DNA of 64,000 bases from Alloactinosynnema sp. L-07 (GTDB lineage: Bacteria; Actinomycetota; Actinomycetes; Mycobacteriales; Pseudonocardiaceae). Made by a program: the position numbers and the translations under genes. The stretch covers positions 5,270,001 through 5,334,000 of the forward strand of contig NZ_LN850107.1 of the NCBI RefSeq assembly GCF_900070365.1, written 5' to 3'. The notes beneath the pieces were generated by a model that saw only the letters and a program-made list of their open reading frames with translations, did no database searches and had not been told where the DNA came from. Below, one piece after another: positions 8,346-18,618 of the stretch; within the stretch, counting starts at the first letter, position 1; every line of letters starts with the position of its first letter.

Positions 8346-8804
8346 ATGTTGCGTGTGGACATCATAGATCAGCGAATCATTGCGCAGCTTGTGGCGGACG
8401 CCCGGTCCAGTTATGCCGAGATCGGCAAGGTGGTGTCACTCTCCGCACCCGCGGTGAAACGGCGGGTTGACCGGCTGCTGGAAACGGGGGTGCTGCGCGG
8501 GTTCACCGCGGTGGTCAATCCGGAGGCGTTGGGGTGGGGCACCGAAGCCTTCGTCGAGGTGCACTGCCAGGGCAATGTCAGCCCGGACCGGATCCGGCAG
8601 CGGCTCGAACCGCTGACCGAGGTGGTCGCGGCCTACACCGTCTCGGGCGCGGCGGATGCGATCGTTCACCTGCGGGCGGCGAACATCCACCACCTTGAGG
8701 ACGCGCTCGAGCGGCTGCGGGCGGTCGACATGGTTTCGCGGACCGTCAGCACTGTGGTGCTGTCGACACTCCTCGAGCGGCCGCCCGCGCCCGAGCCCGG
8801 ATAG
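8346..8804 (+). CDS. Lrp/AsnC family transcriptional regulator
   Basis: 152 residues, ATG 8346. N-terminal winged helix-turn-helix at about residues 4-50 (DIIDQRIIAQLVADARSSY, LSAPAVKRRVDRL). C-terminal ligand-binding RAM domain at about 65-140 (EAFVEVHCQG, VSGAADAIVHL). Such proteins sense amino acids and form octamers. It is divergent from the ddaH-like gene with only 65 bases between, so it most likely regulates arginine-derivative breakdown and itself. The enoyl-CoA hydratase starts 12 bases after its stop and may share its transcript. Confidence 0.92.
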   Translation: MLRVDIIDQRIIAQLVADARSSYAEIGKVVSLSAPAVKRRVDRLLETGVLRGFTAVVNPEALGWGTEAFVEVHCQGNVSPDRIRQRLEPLTEVVAAYTVSGAADAIVHLRAANIHHLEDALERLRAVDMVSRTVSTVVLSTLLERPPAPEPG

Positions 8805-8815
8805 GGTCCGGGGGC

Positions 8816-9577
8816 ATGACCGAGGTTCTGCTCGACCGCCGTGACGGCGTCGGTGTCATCACGCTCAACGCTCCTGGCCGCCGCAACGCGTTGACGTTGA
8901 CTATGTCCGCGGAGCTGGCGGACGCGGTGAAGGCCTGTGAGGGCGATCCCGCGATCAAGGCGATCGTGATCACCGGGACGCCGCCCGCTTTCTGCGCGGG
9001 GGCCGACCTCACTCTGCTGGGTGAGTCTCGGGAGGAGGGGCTGCGGGCGATCTACGCCGGGTTCCTCGCCGTGGCGAACTCGACGCTGCCGACTATCGCG
9101 GCCGTGGGTGGCGCGGCGGTGGGCGCGGGGTTGAACCTGGCGCTGGCGGCCGACGTGCGGATCGCGGGGCCGCGGGCGCGGTTCGACGCCCGGTTCCTCC
9201 AGCTCGGCATCCACCCGGGCGGCGGCATGACCTGGATGCTCCAGCGCATCGTCGGGCCACAGACGGCGACCGCGATGACGCTGTTCGGCAAGATCCCGGA
9301 CGCCGCCGAGGCGCTGCGGTTGGGGCTGGTCCACCTGGCCGTCGAAGGCGAACAGGACGCGATGGTCGACGCGGCGGTGGAATTCGCCGGGCCCGCCGCG
9401 GTGGGGCCGCGGGACCTGATCAAGTCCATCAAGCAGACGATGCGGACCACCGCGGGCCTGACCGAGCACGCCGAGGCGGTCGAGACCGAGTTGGTGGCGC
9501 AGGTGGCCTCGATGGACTCGCCGGAGTTCGAGCGGCTGTTGGAGCAGATGAAGGCCCGGATTTCGGGCCAGGCCTGA
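8816..9577 (+). CDS. Enoyl-CoA hydratase/isomerase family protein
   Basis: 253 residues of the crotonase fold, ATG 8816. The CoA-binding and oxyanion-hole stretches are AFCAGADL (about 60) and GGAAVGAGLNLALAADVRI (about 98-116). Typical crotonases carry Glu at two catalytic positions. Here the second region reads LQLGIHPGGGMTWML, with His where many hydratases have Glu, so an isomerase or other CoA chemistry is possible. It lies 12 bases after the Lrp gene. The specific acyl-CoA is unknown. Confidence 0.85.
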   Translation: MTEVLLDRRDGVGVITLNAPGRRNALTLTMSAELADAVKACEGDPAIKAIVITGTPPAFCAGADLTLLGESREEGLRAIYAGFLAVANSTLPTIAAVGGAAVGAGLNLALAADVRIAGPRARFDARFLQLGIHPGGGMTWMLQRIVGPQTATAMTLFGKIPDAAEALRLGLVHLAVEGEQDAMVDAAVEFAGPAAVGPRDLIKSIKQTMRTTAGLTEHAEAVETELVAQVASMDSPEFERLLEQMKARISGQA

Positions 9578-9606
9578 GACCCAGACCACACGACGGAACA
9601 AATGTA

Positions 9607-9652
9607 CCCACATTCTGGGAAACTGTAACCCCGAGTTACAGTTATATGTGGG
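9607..9652. repeat. Nested inverted repeat upstream of korA
   Basis: An outer 7-bp pair CCCACAT (9607-9613) and ATGTGGG (9646-9652) encloses a perfect 9-bp pair AACTGTAAC (9621-9629) and GTTACAGTT (9635-9643) with a 5-base loop. It lies 30 bases after the enoyl-CoA hydratase stop and 235 bases before korA. It could be a terminator or a cruciform/operator region; no T-run follows. Confidence 0.55.
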
Positions 9653-9887
9653 ACTTGGGGGCCGGGTTGTGGATACTCGTCCCGCCGTCATCGTCGCGGG
9701 ACTGTGACGTGTAGCGCGTTGCGGAGGTGTTGCGCCTTCCGATGCCTACTTTTGAAAGGTGGACGTGGTCGACGACCAGGTCGGTTGAGCAATCGCGAGC
9801 CAATGCAGGCGAGGGCGGAAGGTTACCCTCGAAGGTGATCGGCGAGCACGGCCGACGGACGGCGAACCTTGTCAGGAGAGAGGGTTC
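9653..9887. other. korA upstream region
   Basis: About 235 bases leading into korA. A ribosome site GGAGAGAGG lies just before the ATG at 9888. No clear promoter consensus is seen. Confidence 0.4.
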
Positions 9888-11782
9888 ATGAGCACTAGTG
9901 TGGACGGCGGAGTGACCGGGAACGGGTCGACGCGACCGACCGGGGTGAAGCTCGACCGGGTCGTCATCCGCTTCGCGGGCGACTCCGGCGACGGCATGCA
10001 GCTCACCGGCGACCGATTCACCTCCGAGGCGGCCGCGTTCGGCAACGACCTGTCGACGATGCCGAACTTCCCCGCCGAGATCCGCGCCCCTCAGGGCACG
10101 ATCCCCGGCGTCTCCAGCTTCCAGGTGCACTTCGCCGACTACGACATCCTGACCCCCGGCGACCGCCCCGACGTGCTCGTCGCGATGAACCCGGCCGCGC
10201 TCAAGGCCAACATCGCCGACCTGCCCGCCGGTGGCACGCTGATCGTCAACACCGACGAGTTCGTCAAGCGCAACCTGACGAAGGTCGGCTACGAGACGAA
10301 CCCGCTCGAGGACGAGTCGCTGGCCGCCTACCAGGTGCACCAGGTCGCGATGGCCACGATCACGCAGACCGCGCTCGCCGACACGGGCCTCGGCAAGAAG
10401 GACGCCGAGCGCTGCAAGAACATGTTCGCGCTCGGGCTGCTGTCGTGGATGTACCACCGGCCGACCGAGGGCACCGAGGCGTTCCTGCGGGAGAAGTTCG
10501 CCCGCAAGCCCGACATCGCCGAGGCCAACGTGCTGGCGTTCCGCGCGGGCTTCTACTACGGCGAGACCACCGAGGCCTTCGCGGTCACCTACGAGGTCGC
10601 CCCCGCCGCGCTCCCCGCGGGCACCTACCGCCAGATCACCGGCAACACCGCGCTCGCCTACGGCATCGTGGCGGCGGGCGTGCAGTCGAAGCTGCCGGTG
10701 CTGCTGGGCACCTACCCCATCACGCCAGCCTCGGACATCCTGCACGAGCTGAGCAAGTACAAGCAGTTCGGCATCACCACGTTCCAGGCCGAGGACGAGA
10801 TCGCGGGCATCTGCGCGGCCCTGGGCGCCTCCTACGGCGGCGCGCTCGGCGTGACCAGCACGTCCGGCCCCGGGGTGGCGCTGAAGTCGGAGACCATCGG
10901 CCTCGGCGTGATGACCGAGCTGCCGCTGCTGGTCGTCGACGTCCAGCGCGGCGGGCCGTCGACCGGTCTGCCGACCAAGACCGAGCAGGCCGACCTGCTG
11001 CAGGCGATGTACGGCCGCAACGGCGAATGCCCGGTGCCGATCATCGCCCCGCAGTCGCCGGCCGACTGCTTCGCCGCCGCCGTCGAGGCCACCCGGATCG
11101 CGCTGAAGTACCGCACGCCGGTGCTGCTGCTGTCCGACGGCGCGATCGCCAACGGCTCCGAGCCGTGGCTGATCCCCGAGCTCGACACACTGCCCGACCT
11201 GTCGGTCGAGTTCGCCACCGAGCCCAACGCCCCGGACGGCTCCGGCGAGTTCTGGCCCTACCTGCGCGACCCGGAGACGCTGGCGCGGGCGTGGGCCCTG
11301 CCGGGCACCGCCGGGCTCCAGCACCGCATCGGCGGCCTGGAGAAGCAGGACGGCACCGGCAACATCTCTTACGACCCGGACAACCACGACAAGATGGTCC
11401 GGGTGCGTCAGGCCAAGATCGACGGCATCGACGTGCCCGACCTGGAGGTCGACGACCCGTCCGGCAAGGCCCGCGTGCTGGTCCTGGGCTGGGGCTCCTC
11501 GTACGGCCCGATCGGCGCCGCGGCACGTCGGGTGCGCAAGCTCGGCCACGCGGTCGCCCAAGCGCACCTGCGCCACCTGAACCCGTTCCCGGCCAACCTC
11601 GGCGAGGTCCTGCGGTCCTACGACAAGGTCGTGGTGCCGGAGATGAACCTCGGCCAGCTGTCGCTGCTGCTGCGCGGCCGCTACCTGGTCGACGTGATCA
11701 GCTACACCAAGGTCGCGGGCCTGCCGTTCATGGCCGAGGAACTGCAGAACGTCCTCACGGACATCGTGAAAGGGGTCGACGC

Positions 11783-11786
<4 letters not shown>
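9888..11786 (+). CDS. korA: 2-oxoglutarate:ferredoxin oxidoreductase, alpha subunit (gamma-alpha fusion)
   Basis: 632 residues, ATG 9888 after GGAGAGAGG. The gamma domain comes first (about residues 22-200; RFAGDSGDGMQLTGDRF), followed by the pyrimidine-binding alpha domain (ITGNTALAYG at about 249, TYPITPASDILH at about 275, FQAEDEIAGICAALGASYGGA at about 299). The dimer with KorB oxidatively decarboxylates 2-oxoglutarate to succinyl-CoA and reduces ferredoxin in the cytosol. The fused gamma-alpha order is the actinobacterial Kor type; a 2-oxoacid such as pyruvate cannot be excluded by sequence reading alone. The stop overlaps korB by four bases (ATGA). Confidence 0.93.
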
Positions 11787-12841
<1,055 letters not shown>

Positions 12842-12857
12842 TTCCACATACCTCCGA

Positions 12858-12890
12858 AGGGCCGCCACCCGAACGCCGGGTGGCGGCCCT
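12858..12890 (+). terminator. Terminator of korAB
   Basis: Perfect 13-bp stem AGGGCCGCCACCC (12858-12870) with GGGTGGCGGCCCT (12878-12890) and a 7-base loop, followed by a T-rich TCGCTTTGT. Confidence 0.8.
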
Positions 12891-13036
12891 TCGCTTTGTC
12901 GGGGATCGGTCCGCGCGCTCGCCCCGGGCCGCAGCGCGCTCCGCAGTCGGGGCGACTCGCCGCTTCAGGTTGCCACCGGGCCGGGACTGATCGATTATGC
13001 GTGTTTCGGGTGTCTAACAAACATATTTCCGAATCC

Positions 13037-13066
13037 TTGACAACCGCATCCGCGCGGCCGAATATC
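13037..13066 (+). promoter_or_regulatory. Possible promoter of the GH89 gene
   Basis: TTGACA (13037-13042) with AATATC 18 bases later (13061-13066), 40 bases before the ATG. The -35 is a perfect housekeeping match; the -10 is weak. Confidence 0.3.
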
Positions 13067-13105
13067 GAACCGTCCGTTACTAACCTTCTGGTAGCGAGGT
13101 GTTCC

Positions 13106-15652
13106 ATGCGTCGTCTTGTCGCCGTACTTGCGTCAGTCGTCGTCTTTGTGGGCCTTCCCACGACCCAAGCGACCGCGGCGGAGGCGTTCGACTCAGCCCC
13201 CGCCACCGCCGCCCTGACCCGCCTTGTCCCCACGCACTCGTCCCAGTTCTCGTTCACGGCCGTGCCCAAGCCGTCGAGCGGCGACTACTACTCCATCTCC
13301 GGTACCCCTGGCGCCGTCAAGGTTTCGGGCACCAGTCCCGCGGTGCTGCTCGCCGGTGTCGGCTGGTACCTCAAATATGTGGCCAAAGTGGACATTGGGT
13401 GGCCCGGTGACAGCCTGTCCCGGCTGCCCGCCACCCTGCCCGCCCCGGCCGCCACCATCACCAAGTCCGCGACCGTGGCCCACCGGTTCGCCCTCAACGA
13501 CACCGACGACGGCTACTCCGGCGCCTACCGCGACTGGACGACCTTCCAGCGCCAGGTCGACCTGCTCGCCCTGCACGGCTTCAACGAGATCTTCGTCCAA
13601 ATGGGTGCGGACGCGGCGTACTACGGCGCGCTGCAGGAGTTCGGCTACAGCAAGGCCGAACTGCAGTCCTGGATCCCGAGCCCGTCGCGCCAGCCGTGGT
13701 GGCTGATGCAGAACATGGCAGGCTTCCCGGGCCCGGTGTCCGAGCAGCTGATCACCGCCCGCGCCGCGATGGGCAAGAAGATCGTCGACCACACCAAGGC
13801 CCTGGGCATGACCCCGGTCCTGCCCGGCTTCTTCGGCACCGTCCCGCCGAACTTCGTGGCCAAGAACCCCACGGGTCGGGTGGTCCCGCAGGGCACCTGG
13901 TACGGCTTCTTCGACCGCCCGGACTGGCTCGACCCGCGCAACGTCATGTTCGGCCGGGTCGCCGAGGCTTTCTTCCGGCACCAGGCCGCGACGGTCGGCA
14001 CCACGTCGATGTACAAGATGGATCTGCTGCACGAGGGCGGCGACCCCGGTGACGTCCCGGTCGGCGACGCGGCCCGCGCCGTGTTCACCGCGCTCGACAC
14101 CGCGCGTCCCGGCGCCATCTGGGTCCTGCTCGGCTGGCAGAGCAACCCGCCGGTGGAGATCATCGACAACGTCGACCACAACAGACTGTTCATTGTGGAC
14201 GGTCTGTCCGACAAGTTCGACAACACCGACCGCGACACCCAGTGGAAGGGCGCACCCTACGCGTTCGGCACCATCCCCAACTTCGGCGGCCACACCTCCA
14301 TCGGCGCCAACTCCGCCGTGTGGGCGACCCGGTTCGACCAGTGGCGCACCAAGCCCAACAGCGCGCTCAAGGGCATCGCCTACCTGCCAGAGGGGACCGG
14401 AACCGACCCGGCCACCTTCGAGCTGTTCGCCGAACTGGCCTGGCGCACCGGCCCGATCGACCATACCGCCTGGTTCGCCGACTACGCCGCCCGTCGCTAC
14501 GCGGGCACCGACACCCGCGCCGCCGCCGCGTGGGACCAACTGCGGCGCGGCCCGTACAGCATGCCCTCGGGCAGCTCGACCGAGCCGCAGGACAGCCTGT
14601 TCGCCGCCCGCCCCAGCCTGACCGTGACCAGGGCCGCGAGTTGGTCGCCCGGCGCGATGCGCTACAACGCGGTCACCGTGCGCCGGGCGCTGACCGAGTT
14701 GCTGGCCGTCGCCCCCGCCCTGCGCTCGACCAACGCCTACAAATACGACCTGGTGCAGACCGCGCGTCAAGCACTGGCCAACCGCAGCCGCGCCCTGCTG
14801 CCCGCCATCAAGTTGGCTTACGACGCTAAGGACCTCACCAAGTTCCGCGCACTCGCCGCGGAATGGAAGTCCGACATGAATCTGCTCGACCGGCTCCTGG
14901 CCAGCGACAAGAACTCACTGCTCGGCCCGTGGCTGCGCGACGCCAAGGCGTGGGGCACGACGGCGGCGGAGAAGACGGCGCTGGAGTACGACGCCCGGTC
15001 GATCATGACCACGTGGGGCACCAGCGACAACGCGCTGCACGACTACGCCAACCGCGAGCTGTCCGGCCTGGTCGCCGACTTCTACACGATGCGCTGGACC
15101 AAGTACCTCGACAGCCTCGACACCGCACTGGTGAACAACACCGCCCCGGCGGGGATCAACTGGTTCGCCGTCGAGGACGCCTGGAACCGCGAGACCAAGA
15201 CCTACTCGAACACGCCCACCGGCGACCCGTACGCACTGGCCACGGAGGTCAACACGGCGTTGCCCCGGATGGTCGGCCCGATCACCGGCATCGGCGGCAA
15301 GTGCGTCGACGTCACCGACGGCAGCGCGACCCCGGGCACGGCCACGCAACTCTATGTCTGCAACCAGACCGCGGCGCAGACCTGGGAGATCCCCGGGGAC
15401 AAGTCGATCAGGGCCCTGGGCCTGTGCCTGGACGCCCGTGGCGGCGGCACTGTCAACGGCACCGTCGTGCAGGTCTACGGCTGCAACGGCTCCCTGGCGC
15501 AGCAGTGGACCGCCCACCCGGACGGAACGCTGCGCAACGGCAAGTCGGGGTTGTGCCTCGACGCCGAGGCGAGCGGAACCGCGAACGGGACCAGACTGCT
15601 GCTGTGGAGCTGCAGTGCCGGGGTGAACCAGCGCTGGACGGTCCCAGCCTGA
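13106..15652 (+). CDS. Secreted alpha-N-acetylglucosaminidase (GH89) with ricin-type lectin domain
   Basis: 848 residues, ATG 13106; the longer frame upstream lacks a signal peptide. Signal peptide about 1-25 (VAVLASVVVFVGLPTTQATAA). The GH89 N-domain spans about 35-115, the catalytic barrel about 125-450 (RQVDLLALHGFNEIFVQMG, PWWLMQNMAGF, LLHEGGDPGD, GIAYLPEGTGTD) and the all-helical C-domain about 450-715. The last 120 residues are a beta-trefoil lectin with QxW repeats (QTWEI, QQWTA, QRWTV). The family releases alpha-linked GlcNAc from glycans and the lectin should tether it to polysaccharide. It stands alone, with its own terminator at 15671. Confidence 0.9.
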   Translation: MRRLVAVLASVVVFVGLPTTQATAAEAFDSAPATAALTRLVPTHSSQFSFTAVPKPSSGDYYSISGTPGAVKVSGTSPAVLLAGVGWYLKYVAKVDIGWPGDSLSRLPATLPAPAATITKSATVAHRFALNDTDDGYSGAYRDWTTFQRQVDLLALHGFNEIFVQMGADAAYYGALQEFGYSKAELQSWIPSPSRQPWWLMQNMAGFPGPVSEQLITARAAMGKKIVDHTKALGMTPVLPGFFGTVPPNFVAKNPTGRVVPQGTWYGFFDRPDWLDPRNVMFGRVAEAFFRHQAATVGTTSMYKMDLLHEGGDPGDVPVGDAARAVFTALDTARPGAIWVLLGWQSNPPVEIIDNVDHNRLFIVDGLSDKFDNTDRDTQWKGAPYAFGTIPNFGGHTSIGANSAVWATRFDQWRTKPNSALKGIAYLPEGTGTDPATFELFAELAWRTGPIDHTAWFADYAARRYAGTDTRAAAAWDQLRRGPYSMPSGSSTEPQDSLFAARPSLTVTRAASWSPGAMRYNAVTVRRALTELLAVAPALRSTNAYKYDLVQTARQALANRSRALLPAIKLAYDAKDLTKFRALAAEWKSDMNLLDRLLASDKNSLLGPWLRDAKAWGTTAAEKTALEYDARSIMTTWGTSDNALHDYANRELSGLVADFYTMRWTKYLDSLDTALVNNTAPAGINWFAVEDAWNRETKTYSNTPTGDPYALATEVNTALPRMVGPITGIGGKCVDVTDGSATPGTATQLYVCNQTAAQTWEIPGDKSIRALGLCLDARGGGTVNGTVVQVYGCNGSLAQQWTAHPDGTLRNGKSGLCLDAEASGTANGTRLLLWSCSAGVNQRWTVPA

Positions 15653-15670
15653 CAGCCTGAGCAATGACGA

Positions 15671-15703
15671 CAGGGCCGCCACCCATTTCGGATGGCGGCC
15701 CTG
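15671..15703. terminator. Terminator between the GH89 gene and arfC
   Basis: 11-bp stem CAGGGCCGCCA (15671-15681) with TGGCGGCCCTG (15693-15703). It lies between convergent ends (15652 and 15716) and resembles the korB terminator in sequence; it probably serves both strands. Confidence 0.75.
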
Positions 15704-15715
15704 TCGCGGCGGTTC

Positions 15716-17038
15716 CTACCTAGACTTCTCGCTCCGACGCCGGTTCCACGCGGTGAATCCCGCTTTCTCGGCATCCGCGGCGGCCTTGAACCAGACCTCG
15801 GCCTTCGTCCGCGTGTAGTACGGCGAGTCCGTGGTGTGGAACAGCATCGAATCCGCGTTCCCCTTCACCGTGTACTCCCCGGACGGCGCGGAACCGTCGG
15901 CCTTCGGCTTGGCCGAGTTCGGTCCGTGCGGCCCAACCTCAAGCGCGACCGCCTGCTGTGGCACAGCAGTCTCACCACGCTCCGCTCCACCGACCCGGTT
16001 CCACGGCGAGAAGCCGGCCTGCTCAGCGTCCTCCGCGGTCCGGAACCACACTTCAGCGATGGTCACCGAGTAGAACGCGGACTCCTCGGTGTGGAACAGC
16101 ATCGAGTCCACGTTGCCCTTGACGGTGAATTCCGGAGCGGGCGCGGACCCGTCAGCCTTCGGTTTGGCCGAATTGGCGTAAGCACCGGCCTCCCAAGTCG
16201 GAGCGACCAGAGCCTGCGGAGCCTTCTGCCGATTCCACGGAGAGAATCCCGCACGCTCCGCATCGGCCGGAGTCTTGAACCAGACCTCAGCGATGGTTCG
16301 ACCGTAGTACGGCGAATCCGTTGTGTGGTAAAGCATCGAGTCCTCGTTGCCCTTGACCGTGTACTCGCTCGACGGCGCCGCACCACCTGCCAGCGGACGA
16401 GCCGAACCCGCGCCGAAAGGTTCGATGGCGGGAGCGTCAGCGTCCGCGGAGATAGCGGACAGCGGTTCCGACGAGTCCGAGGACGGAGGCTCCGAGGACC
16501 ACGACGAGCCACCATCGGCGGACTCGGCGGCGGCGTCGGGTTCGGTCGGCGAGTCCGCGCCGAAATCCTTCGACGCGGCGACCGCGCCGACCGCCCCGAC
16601 ACCAAGGGCGGTGGTGGGCGCTTCGTCGCTCAGCGAGCCCGACAGGGTGCCGGACTCGGTGCCGGACTCGGTGCCGGACGCCGCGCCGGATGCGGCTACG
16701 GGCTCAGCGCCGGACTCGGTGCCGGATACCGCGCCGGTCTCGGTCTGGACCGGGATGCGGGTGGTGGGGGTCTCGTCGATGAACTCGTCGCCCGGGCGCA
16801 GGGCCTGGGTGCGCTCGTCGTCGTCGAGGGTGCCCAGGGCCGAGTCCTGCGCACGCGCGGGGGCGGTGCGCTTCTTGACCTTGGGCTCCTTGGCCTTGAG
16901 CTCGGGGCCGGTGAACCGCTCCTCGCTGACCCTGACCTTTGGTTTGTGGGAGGCCCGCAGGACCAGCCAGGTGACCAGCGCGCCCAACAGGAAGGAGATC
17001 AGCAGCCAGACCCAGATCTGGCCGAACAGGTAACTCAT
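15716..17038 (-). CDS. arfC: ArfC-like channel accessory protein with three sunset domains
   Basis: 440 residues, ATG 17038 (MSYLFGQIWVWLLISF). One transmembrane helix at about 5-28 precedes basic residues, then a long linker rich in Ser, Glu, Ala and Gly (about 60-220) with SGTESGTESG-type runs. Three tandem copies of a roughly 45-residue sunset domain follow at about 223-268, 302-346 and 387-431; each runs YTVKGN, DSMLYHT, YY.RT.AEVWFKT, DAE.AGF..WN. The name ArfC follows actinobacterial proteins with the same N-terminus and tail, encoded next to ArfA and ArfB. Role: probably membrane assembly or support of the ArfA channel. Three copies is unusual compared with the single copy in the paralogue at 18619. 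Confidence 0.8.
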   Translation of the reverse strand: MSYLFGQIWVWLLISFLLGALVTWLVLRASHKPKVRVSEERFTGPELKAKEPKVKKRTAPARAQDSALGTLDDDERTQALRPGDEFIDETPTTRIPVQTETGAVSGTESGAEPVAASGAASGTESGTESGTLSGSLSDEAPTTALGVGAVGAVAASKDFGADSPTEPDAAAESADGGSSWSSEPPSSDSSEPLSAISADADAPAIEPFGAGSARPLAGGAAPSSEYTVKGNEDSMLYHTTDSPYYGRTIAEVWFKTPADAERAGFSPWNRQKAPQALVAPTWEAGAYANSAKPKADGSAPAPEFTVKGNVDSMLFHTEESAFYSVTIAEVWFRTAEDAEQAGFSPWNRVGGAERGETAVPQQAVALEVGPHGPNSAKPKADGSAPSGEYTVKGNADSMLFHTTDSPYYTRTKAEVWFKAAADAEKAGFTAWNRRRSEKSR

Positions 17039-17048
17039 GGCACGCCTC

Positions 17049-17228
17049 CTAGATGATCGCAAGGCGGTTCGCCGCCTGGCTCTTGCCGCGGTCCGCGTCC
17101 ATGAAGCGGTCCTCGAATACCTCGACCCTGGGCTTGCGGAACACGCGGTCCAGCAGCCACACCACCAGCGCCCCGGCCGGGAACGCCACCAGCATCCAGA
17201 GCCACACCTGCCCGAATAGATAAGTCAT
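17049..17228 (-). CDS. arfB: ArfB-like small membrane protein
   Basis: 59 residues, too short for many gene finders. ATG 17228 to TAG 17049. It starts MTYLFGQVWLWMLVAF, nearly the same N-terminus as arfC, with one transmembrane helix at about 5-26, then a basic stretch (RVFRKPRVEVFEDRF) and a polar tail. It lies 10 bases after arfA and 10 bases before arfC. The arrangement arfA-arfB-arfC matches the M. tuberculosis ArfABC (Rv0899-Rv0901) channel locus, which is linked to ammonia release and growth in acid. The function here is inferred from that context. Confidence 0.8.
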   Translation of the reverse strand: MTYLFGQVWLWMLVAFPAGALVVWLLDRVFRKPRVEVFEDRFMDADRGKSQAANRLAII

Positions 17229-17238
17229 GGCTCGTCTC

Positions 17239-18411
17239 CTAGATAACAGTGATCTCGACGCGGCGGTTGGCGGGCGCGCTGGGGGCGTTGCCCGGCAACG
17301 GTTTGCTCGCGCCGAAGCCCTTGGCGGTCATCTTGTCGGCGGGCACCCCGAGCTGGGCGAGCTGAGCCTTGACCGCCGCCGCGCGCTGCTCGCTGAGCTG
17401 CTGGCCGTCGAGGCTGTTGGCGACGTCGGCGATGTGGCCGGAGACCTCCAGCGAGACGTCCTTGCCCGCCAGCAGCGGCGCGATCTTCTGCAGCGTCGCG
17501 GCGCCGGGGCCGGTGAGTGTGCTCGAGTTGGGCTGGAACGTGATGCCCTGGGCCGCGAGCAGGTCGTTGATCTGCTTCTGCAGCGCGGCTTTGTCGACCG
17601 CGGGCGCGGGCGCCGGGGCGGCGACGGTCAGCTGGTTGTCGAACTTCACGCCAGGGGCGGCTGCGGCCACGGCCTGCGTGGCGGCGGCCTTGTCGGCCTC
17701 GGTCGGCACCGAGCCGGTCAACGTGATCGTGTTTCCGTCCCACTTGACGCCGCGGTCGCCGGGCGCGGTGCCCAGTAGGACGACGGCCTTGGCCAGGTCG
17801 GCCGGGGCGGCCGGGAGCGTGGCTCCGGGGGCGACTGCGAGATTGTTGACGACCGGGCGGCCACCAGCGACCTGGGTGGCCGCGGCGACCAGCGCCTGCC
17901 GGGCGGCCTCATCCGGGACGTTGCCGGTGAGGACGACCTGGCCGTTCTTGAGTTCGAAGCCGAGCGGGCCAGAACTCGCGGCCGGGGGCACGACACTGGC
18001 CGACGGGTTGGCGCTCGCGGGCGCGGGTGGTGTGGCGCCGGAACCGGAGCCGCCGGACCCGGTGACGTTGGCCGACCAGACGCCGCTGACGTCCTCGACC
18101 GCCGCGCGGGCGGCGTCGACCTTGTCGGCGGGCACGTCGGAGACGTTGGCGACGACACCGTCCATGTTGACCTTGGCCCCAGGGATGCCCGCGGCGCTCA
18201 GCGCGGCCAGCGATTTCGCGCCGAGATCGTCTTGGACGGCGTCGCGTTCACCCCACGATGTGAAGCTGGCCAGCAGCGCGAGCAGCGCCGGGATCAGCAA
18301 CAAGCCGAGAAGCCATGGCAGCCAGCCGCCGCGACGTTCATATGTGGTCGTCTCAGTCCGGCGGACCAGGGTCTCACCGGGCTTGAGCGATTCTGCTACG
18401 GAACTTGGCAT
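17239..18411 (-). CDS. arfA: ArfA/OmpATb-like protein with BON repeats and OmpA domain
   Basis: 390 residues, ATG 18411 with GGAG five bases ahead. A cytosolic N-terminus of about 28 residues leads into one transmembrane helix (GGWLPWLLGLLLIPALLALLASF, about 28-50). Two or three BON-type repeats follow at about 65-110, 150-200 and 205-255 (for example ELKNGQVVLTGNVPDEAARQAL, GNTITLTGSVPTEADKAAA). The C-terminal OmpA-like peptidoglycan-binding domain is at about 275-390 (ITFQPNSSTLTG, SEQRAAAVKAQLAQLGV, ENRRVEITV-like end). The usual GHTDxxG motif is degenerate (SGHIADVAN). It heads the operon; the mycobacterial orthologue is needed for acid adaptation. Confidence 0.88.
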   Translation of the reverse strand: MPSSVAESLKPGETLVRRTETTTYERRGGWLPWLLGLLLIPALLALLASFTSWGERDAVQDDLGAKSLAALSAAGIPGAKVNMDGVVANVSDVPADKVDAARAAVEDVSGVWSANVTGSGGSGSGATPPAPASANPSASVVPPAASSGPLGFELKNGQVVLTGNVPDEAARQALVAAATQVAGGRPVVNNLAVAPGATLPAAPADLAKAVVLLGTAPGDRGVKWDGNTITLTGSVPTEADKAAATQAVAAAAPGVKFDNQLTVAAPAPAPAVDKAALQKQINDLLAAQGITFQPNSSTLTGPGAATLQKIAPLLAGKDVSLEVSGHIADVANSLDGQQLSEQRAAAVKAQLAQLGVPADKMTAKGFGASKPLPGNAPSAPANRRVEITVI

Positions 18412-18618
18412 GGCCGCTCCGAACGGGACAAGCACCTCCGGCCGCCCACTTGAACGACCTCGTGCGCCCGAAAGGACGCAGGGTGTCTTGTATCACCGGA
18501 AATGGATCACCGCCACTTGGCGTGAGCGGATAACTCCCCCATGTGTGGGCCATTAACGCAGTGTTCGCCTGTCAGTGACCGTTGAGCCTCGGAACGAAAC
18601 CACCCGTTCGGACCTGCG
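18412..18618. other. arfA upstream region
   Basis: About 207 bases separate the end of the second ArfC-like gene (18619) from the arfA start. It is the only place for an arfA promoter. No convincing consensus or inverted repeat was found. Confidence 0.35.

Noticed and set aside
9642..11576. Minus-strand frame of about 640 codons across korA
   Set aside because: Antisense to korA with shadow composition. No family signature.
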